64,000 nt of DNA from CAVQJU01 sp963754955 (GTDB lineage Bacteria > Acidobacteriota > Vicinamibacteria > Vicinamibacterales > CAVVIG01): NCBI GenBank assembly GCA_963754955.1, contig CAVWHY010000012.1, positions 620,001-684,000 on the forward strand, in the 5' to 3' direction. The notes beneath the pieces are model-generated. The model saw only the letters and a list, made by a program, of their open reading frames with translations, searched no databases and was not told the DNA's origin. The first letter of the stretch is position 1. Every line of letters starts with the position of its first letter. A program made the translations under genes and the position numbers. This document shows positions 18,051 through 26,814 of the stretch, piece by piece.

Positions 18051-19076
18051 ATGCCCCTGTTTGAACTCGGCAATCGCAAGCCCACTACGCGCGACGTCGC
18101 CCTCACCGTGAAGGCCGGCGGCACCGGAGCTCTGACAGGCGCCGACCTCCGCGCCGACGCAGCCCGCTATCAGGAAATTACCTGCAAGTCGGCCCTGAAC
18201 CGCGTCAAGGGCATGCCCTTTTTCAACTGGACGCTGAATGCCTACCGCGGCTGCACGCACGGCTGCCACTACTGTTTCGCGCGGCGCTACCACGAGCAGT
18301 TCGAGATGAACGCCGGCGACGAGTTCGCGTCCATGATCCTGGTCAAGATCAACGTCGTCGACGTGCTCGCGCGCGAGCTCGACCGGCCGTCGTGGAAGCG
18401 CGAGAAGGTGGCCGTCGGCACGGCGACCGATCCGTACCAGCCGATCGAGGGCCACTACAAGCTGACGCGGCGATCGTTTGAGGTCCTGGCGCGGGGACGG
18501 ACGCCCGTGTCGGTCATCACGAAGGGGCCGATGATCGTGCGCGATCGCGACGTGCTGCTGGATGTGACGCGCGCCGCGGGTTGCACCGTTTACATGAGCA
18601 TCCCCACGGTGGACGAGGACGCGTGGCGGACGCTCGAGCCGGGCACCGCTCACCCGCTGCAGCGGCTGCGCGCAGTGCGCGAGCTGGTCGACGCGGGCGT
18701 CCACGCCGGTGTGCTGATGGCGCCCATCGTGCCCGGCTTCACGTCGTCGCGCTCGAAAATCGAAGGCACGATCAAGGCTATTGCCGACCACGGCGCGCGG
18801 TTCGTCGGCTGCAACGTGATGCACCTGCAGGGTGGGACACGAACCCACTTCATGGACTTCATCTACCGCGAATTTCCCGCGATGGTGCCTCGTTTCGAAA
18901 AGCTGTACACGGGGAAATTTGCGCCGCCTGCTTATCGCAACGAGGTGCAGGCGGTCGTGCGCGTGCTGCAGGATCGCTACGGCCTCTCGAAGAGAGAGGA
19001 TGCGGGCTCCGCAGCAGCGGCGGAGCCCGCCGCGCTCGATCAGGCGGCCGAGCAGGTCGGGTTCGCCTGGGACTGA
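18051..19076 (+). CDS. Radical SAM protein, Rv2578c / SplB-like family
   Basis: A 341-residue radical SAM enzyme. The cluster motif CTHGCHYCFARRYHE (Cys-x3-Cys-x2-Cys) lies near residue 68. EKVAVGTATDPYQPIE and VITKGPMIVRD are typical of the COG1533 group that includes Rv2578c and relatives of spore photoproduct lyase. The reaction is unknown. I start at ATG 18051 because upstream in-frame sequence lies inside the preceding gene in another frame. TATAGG (18027-18032) may be a -10 box. The 3' end overlaps the convergent Clp-like gene by 37 bp. Confidence 0.85.
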   Translation: MPLFELGNRKPTTRDVALTVKAGGTGALTGADLRADAARYQEITCKSALNRVKGMPFFNWTLNAYRGCTHGCHYCFARRYHEQFEMNAGDEFASMILVKINVVDVLARELDRPSWKREKVAVGTATDPYQPIEGHYKLTRRSFEVLARGRTPVSVITKGPMIVRDRDVLLDVTRAAGCTVYMSIPTVDEDAWRTLEPGTAHPLQRLRAVRELVDAGVHAGVLMAPIVPGFTSSRSKIEGTIKAIADHGARFVGCNVMHLQGGTRTHFMDFIYREFPAMVPRFEKLYTGKFAPPAYRNEVQAVVRVLQDRYGLSKREDAGSAAAAEPAALDQAAEQVGFAWD

Positions 19077-21433
19077 CCAGGCCCCGACGTCGACCAGCGT
19101 CCCGTCGTCTCAGGGATCGATCCACAGTCCACAACGAGCTCGCCGTCGCGGGCAACGATATGGAAGTGGGAGCTTTCCTTCCACCGCGCGCTGATGGGCA
19201 GCTTGATGCGCTCGTCGATGGTGCGCTTCAGGAACCTCGCGCCGTACGCCAGGCTGTACCCTTGCCGGACGAGGAGCTCGAGGGCATCCTCATCGATCTC
19301 CAGCTTTCTCTGCGACCGCGCAAGTGTGGCCGCGAGGTCCGAGAGATGGTGGCTGGCGATCTCACGCACTTCGTCATGCGTCAGCGGCGCAAACAGCACG
19401 ACGTCGTCGATGCGGTTGCGGAACTCGGGTGAAAACCGCCGTTCGAGCTCGCGCATGACTTCGCCCTGGACCTGATCGATCCCGTACGACTTCGACCGGA
19501 ACCCGAAAGGACTCGTCAGCTTGCGGAAATGCTCGGACCCGAGGTTCGACGTCATGATGACGACGGCGTCGCTGAGATACACACGCTTGCCGCGGCCGTC
19601 GGTCAGCCAGCCTTCGTCGAACGCCTGCAGGAAGAGATTCAGGAGCATCGGGCTCGCTTTCTCGACCTCGTCGAGCAGCACCACCGAGTACGGCGCGTCC
19701 CTCAGCTGGTTCGTCAGGATGCCGCCGCGTTCGCTGCCGGCGATTCCCCGCGGCATGCCAATCAGCTTGTCGACGCCGATCGAGCCCTCCTGGTACTCCG
19801 ACATGTCGATGCGAATCATCTTCTTCGCGTCACCGAACAGGAACTCGGCGGTCGCCTTCGCCAGCTCGGTCTTGCCAACGCCCGTCGGCCCGAGGAACAG
19901 CAGCACGCCGTCCGGCCGATCGAAGCCGTCCTTGAGGGGTCCTTTGTTCAGCACGAGCCGCCTGGCGACCGCGGAAACCGCAGCCTTCTGGCCGACGAGG
20001 CGCCGGGCCAGCGTCGGCTCGATGTCGTTGAACCGATCGCTCACGTCGCGCGAAACCATGTCCTCGGGAATCTGCGCGACCTGTGACACGACCGCCACGA
20101 TATCGGAGGCTTGAACCTCCCATCGGCGATTCATTTCCGCGCGCACGGCCGCCGTATCCAGCCAGCCGATCGCCTTGTCCGGCAGCCGCAGGTGGCGGAC
20201 GTAGCGCGGCGACAACTCGAGGACGGTCTCGATTGCTTCGTCCTGCAGCCGCACCGAGTAGTTGCGCTCGAATCGGGGCCTGAGGCTGTACAGGATCCGC
20301 CGCGTTTCTTCGACGGTCGGCTCCGCGACGTTGACGCAGCGGAATCGCCGCGCCAGGGCTTCGTCCTCGAGGAAGTACTGCTTGTACTCGGCGATCGTCG
20401 TGGCGGCGATCATCCTGATCTCGCCCCGCGCGAGCACGGACTTGAAGACGTTCGCCGCGTCGGAGGGCGCGCCGAGGGCCGAACCGGCGCCGACGATCGT
20501 GTGCGCCTCGTCCACGAAGACGATCAGGTGCGGCTGCTCCTTCAGTTCCCGGATGACGTTCTGCAGCCGGTCCTCGAACATTCCTCTCAGCATCGTGCCG
20601 GCGACCAGGGCGTTCATCTGGAGGTTCACGATCTGGCAGTTGCGCAGGCGCGTCGGCACGGTGGACGGTTCGAGCTCGATGCGCCGGGCGAGTCCTTCGG
20701 CGATGGCGGTCTTGCCCACGCCAGGTTCGCCGACCAGCATCACCGAGTTGGAACGGTCGCGGTGGCAGAGGATTTCAAGCACCTGCCCGATTTCCTTCTC
20801 GCGTCCGAACAGGGGCGGCAGGCGGTCCTGCTGGGCAAGGACGTTCAGGTTCGTGGAAAACTGTTTCAGGTAGGCGGGCAGTTCGTAGCGCTTCTTGAGG
20901 CGTTCGTCACGAATTTCCATTTCGCGCGTCCGTTCGTGCAGGTGAAACACCACGGCAGTCGGATCGGCGCCGTGCCGCGCGAGGATGGCTGCCGCCGCGC
21001 CGGGCGGCGTCTCCTCGAGCACCGCTGCGACGATATCCACGGCTTCGATCGCCTGTTTTCCGGCCCGCGTGGCGCGGTGCAAGGCGAGCTTGAAGATGAG
21101 CTTGGTGGGCGACGACACGCGGAACCGCGGGATGGTCAGCGGCGGAACGCGGCGGAGGTGCTCCTCGGTCGCCTCGAGAATCACGTGCGGGTTGAGCCCG
21201 ACGTCCCGCATAACGTCGGCGAACAAGTCCCACTCCACCTGCGCGAAGGCCAGAAACAGATGCTCATTCGAGAGCAGCCCGTGATCGCGGCGGCGCGCCT
21301 CCTCCACCGCGCGATCAATCTGCCGAACGGCCGACTCACCGACCTTGCTGGACGAGATGTCGAAGTCGTCAACCTGCACGTCGCCCTCCGCTGATCGCAA
21401 ACGGAGCAAAACGTACGCCAGCGCTGGCCCCAT
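19040..21433 (-). CDS. Clp-type double AAA+ ATPase (ClpA/ClpC-like)
   Basis: A protein unfoldase of about 797 residues. An N-terminal helical Clp-N domain (about 25-150) is followed by AAA domain 1 with GEPGVGKT and FVDEAHTIVG, then domain 2 with GPTGVGKTE and LLDEVEKA. The linker between the domains is short, so the ClpB coiled-coil middle domain is missing. After TSNLG, at the position of the ClpP-binding IGL/LGF loop, the sequence reads SPFGFRSKS, so a ClpP partner is plausible though none is encoded here. An upstream ATG at 21517 is possible; I prefer 21433, which begins the recognisable Clp-N sequence. Confidence 0.85.
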   Translation of the reverse strand: MGPALAYVLLRLRSAEGDVQVDDFDISSSKVGESAVRQIDRAVEEARRRDHGLLSNEHLFLAFAQVEWDLFADVMRDVGLNPHVILEATEEHLRRVPPLTIPRFRVSSPTKLIFKLALHRATRAGKQAIEAVDIVAAVLEETPPGAAAAILARHGADPTAVVFHLHERTREMEIRDERLKKRYELPAYLKQFSTNLNVLAQQDRLPPLFGREKEIGQVLEILCHRDRSNSVMLVGEPGVGKTAIAEGLARRIELEPSTVPTRLRNCQIVNLQMNALVAGTMLRGMFEDRLQNVIRELKEQPHLIVFVDEAHTIVGAGSALGAPSDAANVFKSVLARGEIRMIAATTIAEYKQYFLEDEALARRFRCVNVAEPTVEETRRILYSLRPRFERNYSVRLQDEAIETVLELSPRYVRHLRLPDKAIGWLDTAAVRAEMNRRWEVQASDIVAVVSQVAQIPEDMVSRDVSDRFNDIEPTLARRLVGQKAAVSAVARRLVLNKGPLKDGFDRPDGVLLFLGPTGVGKTELAKATAEFLFGDAKKMIRIDMSEYQEGSIGVDKLIGMPRGIAGSERGGILTNQLRDAPYSVVLLDEVEKASPMLLNLFLQAFDEGWLTDGRGKRVYLSDAVVIMTSNLGSEHFRKLTSPFGFRSKSYGIDQVQGEVMRELERRFSPEFRNRIDDVVLFAPLTHDEVREIASHHLSDLAATLARSQRKLEIDEDALELLVRQGYSLAYGARFLKRTIDERIKLPISARWKESSHFHIVARDGELVVDCGSIPETTGRWSTSGPGQSQANPTCSAA

Positions 21434-21550
21434 CTGCGAGTTCAGACGCGGCGAGTTCAAGCGGTTATTCGTCAACAGGTTGTAGGGTGGCAGACGGAAC
21501 CGTCCGGCTGCAGGCATCGTACCGTCTGGAGCGGAAAAGTACGACGCTGT

Positions 21551-21578
21551 GTAGCGCAGGGCTTCAGGCCCGCGCTAC
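21551..21578. repeat. REP-like hairpin between htpX and the Clp-like gene
   Basis: GTAGCGC (21551-21557) pairs with GCGCTAC (21572-21578), and inner GGGC (21559-21562) with GCCC (21568-21571), around a TTCAG loop. No T-run follows on the minus strand, so it looks like a REP-type palindrome more than a terminator. The rest of 21434-21606 shows nothing else convincing. Confidence 0.5.
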
Positions 21579-21606
21579 GGGTGAGTGTGCCCGCGTCAGG
21601 CTCACG

Positions 21607-22434
21607 TCAGCGCGGCGAATGCAGCAGGGCAGCGATTCGCTCGCTGGTCGGCGGATGAGTGCTGAACAGGCCCATCAGCCCGCCGGCCGAGAACGGCTTG
21701 ATGATGAACATGTGAGCGGTCGCAGGATTCGCGTCCATGGGCACGGCGCGCGCCACGGCTTCGATCTTCTGCAGCGCAGTGACCAGTCCGTCCGGCGAGC
21801 CCGCGATGGATGCGCCGCCGGCGTCGGCGTCGAACTCGCGCGAGCGGGAAATCGCGGCCTGGATCAGCATTGCGGCAATCGGCGCCAGGATGATCGTGGC
21901 GAAGAGCGCGATCGGACTGCCCTCCCGGCGATCGTCCCGGCCGCCGCCGAAGAACATCGCGAAGCGGGAGGCCATCATGATCGCCGCGGCGAGCGTGGCG
22001 GCGACGGAGCTCGTGAGGATGTCGCGATGCTTGACGTGCGCGAGCTCGTGAGCCAGCACCCCGTCGAGCTCGTCGTCGCTCAGGATCTGCAGGATGCCTT
22101 CGGTGGCCGCGACGGCCGCGTGCTCGGGGCTGCGGCCCGTGGCAAACGCGTTTGGTGAACGATCCGGGATCACGTAGCAACGGGGCTGCGGCAGGCCGGC
22201 GCGCGCGGCGAGTCGCTGCACACTGCGGGACAGCCGGTGGTCCGGCCCGACCTCAGAGGCCCGATACATCTTCAGGACGATCGTGTCCGAAAACCAGTAG
22301 GACGCGAAGTTGGTGACGACGGCGAAAAGGAAACCGACGACCAGCCCCTGGGCGCCGCCCAGGGCTTCCCCGATGAACAGCAGCAACGCGCTGAGCGTGC
22401 CCAGCAGCAGTGCAGTCTTGAACGTGTTTGACAT
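21607..22434 (-). CDS. htpX: Zinc metalloprotease HtpX
   Basis: Membrane-embedded M48 protease for quality control of inner-membrane proteins. Two N-terminal helices (about residues 5-50) precede the active site HELAHVKHRDIL. Two further helices follow, with the third ligand in SREFDADAGGA. Length is 275 residues from ATG 22434; a GTG six codons upstream (22452) is possible. STHPPTSERIAAL near the C-terminus is typical of HtpX. Confidence 0.95.
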   Translation of the reverse strand: MSNTFKTALLLGTLSALLLFIGEALGGAQGLVVGFLFAVVTNFASYWFSDTIVLKMYRASEVGPDHRLSRSVQRLAARAGLPQPRCYVIPDRSPNAFATGRSPEHAAVAATEGILQILSDDELDGVLAHELAHVKHRDILTSSVAATLAAAIMMASRFAMFFGGGRDDRREGSPIALFATIILAPIAAMLIQAAISRSREFDADAGGASIAGSPDGLVTALQKIEAVARAVPMDANPATAHMFIIKPFSAGGLMGLFSTHPPTSERIAALLHSPR

Positions 22435-22494
22435 GCGGTATCCAGACCCCACTTTATCAGACGCCCCGTAACCGGGCAGGGTTCCGGACGGCCG

Positions 22495-22500
22495 TATAAT
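22495..22500 (+). promoter_or_regulatory. -10 box giving a leaderless start
   Basis: A perfect TATAAT ends only 6 nt before the ATG at 22507, so the transcription start would coincide with the start codon. No Shine-Dalgarno sequence is present. Confidence 0.55.
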
Positions 22501-22506
22501 CGTTCC

Positions 22507-23040
22507 ATGCTCGCGCTGATCATGGCGGTCGCGATCCTGGCGGCGGGTCAGACGCCACAGCCGTTTCCCGCGCCTGGCGCCTCGCGTCCCGCAGCTCCCG
22601 GCCAGCCTCCACGGGTCGCGCCTCCGCCCCCGGCAACGGCGCAGCCCTCGCAGCCCCCGGCCGCAGCAGCACCGCCGGCCGAGGCTGCGCCAACCGAAGT
22701 CACGCTGGGCGTGCCCGTCTATCCCGGCGCCCAGTTCATCGCGTCGTACAACGCGGGCCGCGGCCAGCGCTACTACATCTTCGGATCGTCAGCGACGTTC
22801 GTGGACCTGGTGACGTACTACCGGAACGCGCTCAAGCAGAAGGGCGAGCTCGTTTACGAGGTGCCGGCCACGCACGAATTCGACGTCGGGCGGTTCGACG
22901 AGGATCGGATGGCATTTCCGCCTGGCGTGGTGATCAAGGATTTCCAGTCGGACGTGTCGCAGGGCTACCCGAATCCGAAACCGGGTGGGCAGCCCGCGCG
23001 GTTCCCGAGCATCATTCAGATCGTGCCCGCGCAGAAGTAG
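22507..23040 (+). CDS. Exported proline-rich hypothetical protein
   Basis: A 177-residue protein of unknown function. Residues 1-14 are hydrophobic (signal or anchor). Residues 15-66 are a low-complexity Pro/Ala/Gln linker. Residues 67-177 form a compact domain with VPVYPGAQFIASYNAG, YYIFGSSATFVDLVTYYRNALK and FPSIIQIVP. This pattern resembles small exported domains described only as hypothetical; I do not recognise a named family. The ATG at 22507 follows TATAAT by 6 nt. The gene converges on thiC. Confidence 0.7.
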   Translation: MLALIMAVAILAAGQTPQPFPAPGASRPAAPGQPPRVAPPPPATAQPSQPPAAAAPPAEAAPTEVTLGVPVYPGAQFIASYNAGRGQRYYIFGSSATFVDLVTYYRNALKQKGELVYEVPATHEFDVGRFDEDRMAFPPGVVIKDFQSDVSQGYPNPKPGGQPARFPSIIQIVPAQK

Positions 23041-23043
23041 CGG

Positions 23044-23083
23044 CCGCCTTCAGGCGGACGTTCGCGTCCGGCTAAAGCCGGAC
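23044..23083. repeat. Pair of REP-like hairpins between convergent genes
   Basis: CCGCC/GGCGG around TTCA (23044-23057) and GTCCGGC/GCCGGAC around TAAA (23066-23083) lie between the hypothetical gene and the thiC stop. They could act as weak bidirectional terminators. The second hairpin shares its AAGCCGGACG core with copies inside dinG. Confidence 0.6.
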
Positions 23084-23084
23084 G

Positions 23085-24674
23085 CTACGTCTGGTCGACG
23101 TAGATCTCGCCGCGCTTCCTGAACTCCAGCGACTTCTCTTCCATGCCGCGAGCGGCTTCGTCGCGGACCTGCTGCGTGAGCTCCATGCTGCAGAATTTCG
23201 GCCCGCACATCGAGCAGAAGTGCGCGACCTTCGCGCCGTCCGCCGGCAGCGTCTCGTCATGGTACGCGCGAGCCGTCACCGGATCGAGCGCCAGGTTGAA
23301 CTGGTCTTCCCACCTGAACTCGAACCGCGCCTTCGACAGCGCGTCGTCCCATTCGCGCGCGCGGGGGTGGCCCTTGGCGAGGTCGGCGGCGTGCGCGGCG
23401 ATCTTGTACGCGATCACGCCGGCCTTCACGTCGTCTCTGTTGGGGAGGCCGAGGTGCTCCTTGGGCGTGACGTAGCACAGCATCGCGGTGCCGTACCAGC
23501 CGATCATCGCGGCGCCGATCGCCGAGGTGATGTGGTCGTAGCCCGGCGCGATATCTGTGGTGAGCGGACCGAGGGTGTAGAACGGCGCCTCGCCGCACCA
23601 GTCGAGCTGCTTCTCCATGTTCTCTTTGATGAGATTCATAGGGACGTGGCCCGGGCCTTCGTTCATCACCTGGACGTCGTACTCCCAGGCAATCCTGGTG
23701 AGCTCGCCCTGCGTCTTGAGCTCCGCGAACTGCGGTTCGTCGTTGGCATCGGCAATGGAGCCGGGCCGCAGACCGTCGCCCAGCGAGAACGACACGTCGT
23801 AGGCGCGCATGATTTCGCAGATGTCGCGGAAGTGCGTGTAGGTGAAATTTTCCTGATGATGCGCGAGGCACCACTTGGCCATGATCGATCCGCCGCGTGA
23901 CACGATGCCGGTGACCCGCCGGGCGGTCATCGGGATGTAGCGCAGCAGCACACCGGCGTGAACGGTGAAATAGTCCACCCCCTGCTCGCACTGCTCGATC
24001 AGGGTGTCGCGGTAGACGTCCCACGTGAGGTCTTCGGGGCGGCCGCCGACTTTCTCGAGCGCCTGGTAGATCGGCACCGTCCCGATCGGCACGGCCGAGT
24101 TGCGGACGATCCACTCGCGCGTCTCGTGGATGTTCTTCCCCGTCGACAGGTCCATCACCGTGTCGGCGCCCCACAGCGTCGCCCACCGGAGCTTCTCGAC
24201 TTCCTCGTCGATCGACGAAGACACCGCGGAGTTGCCGATATTCGCGTTGATCTTCACCAGGAAGTTGCGGCCGATGATCATCGGCTCGAGCTCGAGGTGG
24301 TTGATGTTGGCCGGAATGATTGCCCGGCCGCGCGCCACTTCGTCGCGAACGAAATCCGCAGGCAGCCCCTCGCGGATCGCGATGAACTCCATCTCGGGGG
24401 TGATCTCGCCCTTGCGCGCGTAATGCAGCTGGGTGACGTTTCGCGTACGCGGCCCGTTGAGGCCTTCAGCATCGAGCCTCGCTCGCACCCACGTCTCGCG
24501 CAGCTTCGGCAATCCGGCCTTGACGTCGTGCCCCTGCGGGCCGCTGGTGTCGTAGACGCGAATCGACGATTTGCCGCTGTCGAGTGCCACCTCGCGCATC
24601 GGCACGTGCACGTTCTGCGCGCCGTCGACGAGAATTTTCGTGGAGTTGGGAAACGCCGTTGAGAAGTCTGACAT
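23085..24674 (-). CDS. thiC: Phosphomethylpyrimidine synthase ThiC
   Basis: Radical SAM enzyme converting aminoimidazole ribotide to the HMP-phosphate half of thiamine. The family's unusual C-terminal cluster motif CSMCGPKFCS (Cys-x2-Cys-x4-Cys) is intact near residue 487. The core shows NANIGNSAVSSSIDEEVEKL and NEGPGHVPMN. Length is 529, the shorter form without the extra N-terminal domain. A TPP riboswitch precedes it. No other thiamine gene lies in the window. Confidence 0.98.
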   Translation of the reverse strand: MSDFSTAFPNSTKILVDGAQNVHVPMREVALDSGKSSIRVYDTSGPQGHDVKAGLPKLRETWVRARLDAEGLNGPRTRNVTQLHYARKGEITPEMEFIAIREGLPADFVRDEVARGRAIIPANINHLELEPMIIGRNFLVKINANIGNSAVSSSIDEEVEKLRWATLWGADTVMDLSTGKNIHETREWIVRNSAVPIGTVPIYQALEKVGGRPEDLTWDVYRDTLIEQCEQGVDYFTVHAGVLLRYIPMTARRVTGIVSRGGSIMAKWCLAHHQENFTYTHFRDICEIMRAYDVSFSLGDGLRPGSIADANDEPQFAELKTQGELTRIAWEYDVQVMNEGPGHVPMNLIKENMEKQLDWCGEAPFYTLGPLTTDIAPGYDHITSAIGAAMIGWYGTAMLCYVTPKEHLGLPNRDDVKAGVIAYKIAAHAADLAKGHPRAREWDDALSKARFEFRWEDQFNLALDPVTARAYHDETLPADGAKVAHFCSMCGPKFCSMELTQQVRDEAARGMEEKSLEFRKRGEIYVDQT

Positions 24675-24681
24675 GCCGCTC

Positions 24682-24762
24682 TCCCTTCACCCGCCCACGC
24701 CTGGCACGAGGGCGAATCAGGTTCCAAGGGTCTGCTCTCAATCCCGGACGGGATACCCCTGG
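24682..24762 (-). promoter_or_regulatory. TPP riboswitch (THI box)
   Basis: The minus strand carries the conserved elements in order: AGGGGTATCC, TTGAGAGCAGACCCTTGGAA, CCTGATT, then GCGTGGGCGGGTGAAGGGA. The 3' strand ends 7 nt before the thiC ATG and contains AGGGAG, the likely ribosome-binding site. Ligand binding would therefore hide the Shine-Dalgarno sequence and block translation initiation. Confidence 0.93.
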
Positions 24763-24775
24763 CGGTTAAGGTGCG

Positions 24776-24781
24776 ACTATA
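24776..24781 (-). promoter_or_regulatory. -10 box for thiC
   Basis: TATAGT on the minus strand predicts a transcription start near 24769, a few bases before the riboswitch. The box overlaps the stop codon of the upstream alkD-like gene, so the thiC promoter is embedded in that gene's end. Confidence 0.5.
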
Positions 24782-25567
24782 TCAAGAACTGGGCCTGGAG
24801 GTTAGGGCCTGGGGTCGGGGGCCTGGGACGCAACCGCATGAGCCTCTGGCGTTCTCCGGCCGTAAACCTTTCGATGGCGTAGCGGAACGTCGTGCGCGGG
24901 ATGATGCTGACATTGGCGCGCAGGTACCGGTCGAGGCGCGCCGCATCGACCTTGCCCGCCTCGCGAAGCGCCCAGCCGACCGCCTTCTGGATCAGATCCT
25001 CCGGGTCCGCGTGCAGCCGCTTCGCGATTTCGTAGACGAGCTCGACTCCGCCTCCCTGCCGCACGAGCGGCAGAAGCCCAACGATGGACGCGCGGCGCAC
25101 CCACATGTTGCGGTCCTTCGACCACGCCCGCATCCGCGGCGCCAGCTCCGGATGGGCCGCCAGCAGCGGCCCGATGAGCATGCCGCACATCTGGTCGGTC
25201 GTCGCCCAGTTGGTCGAGTGATTGCGCGAGAGCCAGCGCTTCCACCGCGGCAACAGCGCGGGGAAAAGTCGCGCCGGTATCGCGCCACGATCTCGAGGCC
25301 GATGGCTTTCACCTCGAGATAGCGATCGGGCATGAGCGCGTCCGCGAACGCCATCGCGTCGTTCACGTCCCAGTGCTCGGCCTGCGCCCTGTGAATCGCA
25401 CGCGCCAGCGCGCGCAGCGGGCCGGTTCCCGTGTTGTAGAAGCCGAGGTCGTGCGCGCCCCGAAAGTAGCGGCTCGCGTCGAACTCACCGGCTGGCCGCG
25501 CCAGGCGCCTGACGGCGCGTTTCGCCTCCGCCGCCAACGCGGCTACAGTTTTCTGAGGATGAAACAT
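24777..25567 (-). CDS. DNA alkylation repair protein, AlkD-like (apparent frameshift)
   Basis: HEAT-like-repeat DNA glycosylase family that removes alkylated bases. Family features: NHSTNWATTDQMCG, DRNMWVRRASIVGLLPLVR and LIQKAVGWALREAGK. Residues up to about 102 (ending ARYRRDFSP) are in one frame; the rest continues in another after a missing base near 25257-25260. Restoring one G after CCG gives an uninterrupted protein. The last 17 codons (Pro/Arg-rich) read through a heptamer-periodic repeat, so the natural C-terminus may have been extended. The ATG at 25567 overlaps the end of the rlmI-like gene by 25 bp. Confidence 0.85.
24791..24825. repeat. Heptanucleotide-periodic array 2, inside the end of the alkD-like gene
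   Basis: Five successive 7-bp units contain three exact GGGCCTG copies at 14-bp spacing (24791, 24805, 24819). The array lies in the last codons of the alkD-like gene just upstream of the thiC promoter. Confidence 0.55.
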
Positions 25568-26701
25568 TTCAGGTAGTACGTTTCAGGAACCCCGAGCAGC
25601 ACGGGGTGATCGCGTGCCTGCATCCGCTTCTCGACGACGGTGACGCTGGCCTGGGCGTCGAGCGCCGCTTCGTACACGATCTCCCCGAACATGCCTTCGT
25701 TGACGTGATAGGAGCAGCTGCACGTCACGAGCGTGCCGCCGTGATTGAGCAGCTTGAACGCGCGCAGGTTGATTTCCTTGTAGCCCGCCCGCGCGTTGGT
25801 CACCGCCGCCTTGTTCTTGGCGAATGCCGGCGGGTCGAGCACGATCGTGTCGAACCGTTCGCCGAGCCGATCGAGCCCGCGGAGCTCGTCGAAGACGTTG
25901 CCCACACGCGCGTCGATCGAAACGCCGTTGGCGGCGGCGTTCTCGCGCAGCGCGGGCGATCGCGTCCTCGGACACATCGATCGCGATCGTTTCGTCGCAC
26001 CGGCTCGCGAGGGCCAGCGCGAACCCGCCGTTGTACGTGAAGCAGTCCAGCAGCCGTCCGCGCGCATACGACGCCGCGGCGCTCCGGTTCTCGCGCTGAT
26101 CCAGGAAGAGACCTGTCTTCTGGCCGCGCCGCACGTCGACGTCGTAGCGCACACCGTTCTCGGTGACGGCGATGGCATCCGGGACCTCGCCCGCCAGCAC
26201 TTCCACCTTCTGCTCCAGCCCTTCCAGCGCCCGTGTCCGGGGATCGTTTCTCGCAAGGATTCCCGCGGGCCCAACCAGCTCCTGGAGCGTCGAGACAAAC
26301 AGCGGCAGCAGGCGATCGGGCCCCTGCGACAGCGTCTGGACCACCAGGTAATCACCGTATCGATCGACGATCAGCGACGGCAGTAGATCGGCTTCGCCGT
26401 GCACGAGGCGGCATGCGGATCCGTCAATCGCGAGCGTGCCGCGAAACGCCAGCGACGCCTCAATCCGGCGCCGAATCAGCCCATCGTCTGCAGGTTCCTC
26501 GCCGCGCGTGAGCATCCGCAGCGCGATCTGCGAGCGGTCGCTGTAGAAAGCGTGACCCAGTATTTGCCCGCGGGCGCTGCGGACCGTCACGCGGTCGCCT
26601 CCGGCCGCCTGCACGGCGCCGACATCGGCGCGGTAAATCCACGGATGGCCGCCGCGGAGGCGGGCTTCACCGCGCGAGGAAATGGTAACGGTGGGGAACA
26701 T
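25543..26701 (-). CDS. rlmI: Class I SAM-dependent rRNA methyltransferase, RlmI-like (apparent frameshift)
   Basis: Likely 23S rRNA cytosine-C5 methyltransferase. The N-terminal PUA domain begins at VTISSRGEARLRGGHPWIY. The catalytic domain has GLFLDQRENR, DCFTYNGGFALAL, VLDPPAFAKNK and the CSCSYHV active-site cysteines. The frame changes near 25950-25957: one extra base in a GGG run, or a two-base loss. The product then continues to FILRKL at 25543. Full length is about 385 residues, normal for the family. Symbol by similarity only; RlmK-type relatives are not excluded. Confidence 0.87.
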
Positions 26702-26703
26702 GA

Positions 26704-26798
26704 GGTTCAGGGTTCAGGGTTCCAGGTTCAAGGTTCGAATAACCGACGCGCGTCGCGCGTTCCGAACCCTGAACCTGGAACCCTGAACCTTGAACCAT
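26704..26798. repeat. Heptanucleotide inverted-repeat array 3
   Basis: Five GGTTCNN heptamers (26704-26738) are followed, after 25 bp, by five GAACCNN heptamers (26764-26798). The arms are reverse complements with only a few mismatches, so a hairpin or cruciform of about 34 bp could form. The element fills the gap between divergent rlmI-like and rpiB genes. Confidence 0.8.
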
Positions 26799-26800
26799 AG

Positions 26801-26806
26801 TACAAT
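26801..26806 (+). promoter_or_regulatory. -10 box giving a leaderless rpiB start
   Basis: TACAAT ends 8 nt before the rpiB GTG at 26815 and lies 2 nt after the inverted-repeat array. No Shine-Dalgarno sequence is present. Confidence 0.5.
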
Positions 26807-26814
26807 TTCCGCCT

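Noticed and set aside
21434..21517. N-terminal 28-residue extension of the Clp-like protein from ATG 21517
   Set aside because: The extension is unlike any Clp N-terminus and has no ribosome-binding site; the ATG at 21433 fits better, although not proven.
24682..24762. Rho-independent terminator in the thiC leader
   Set aside because: The conserved THI-box elements fit a TPP riboswitch overlapping the ribosome-binding site; no T-run is present.
26704..26798. CRISPR array interpretation of the heptamer repeats
   Set aside because: Units are 7 bp with no spacers and no cas genes nearby.
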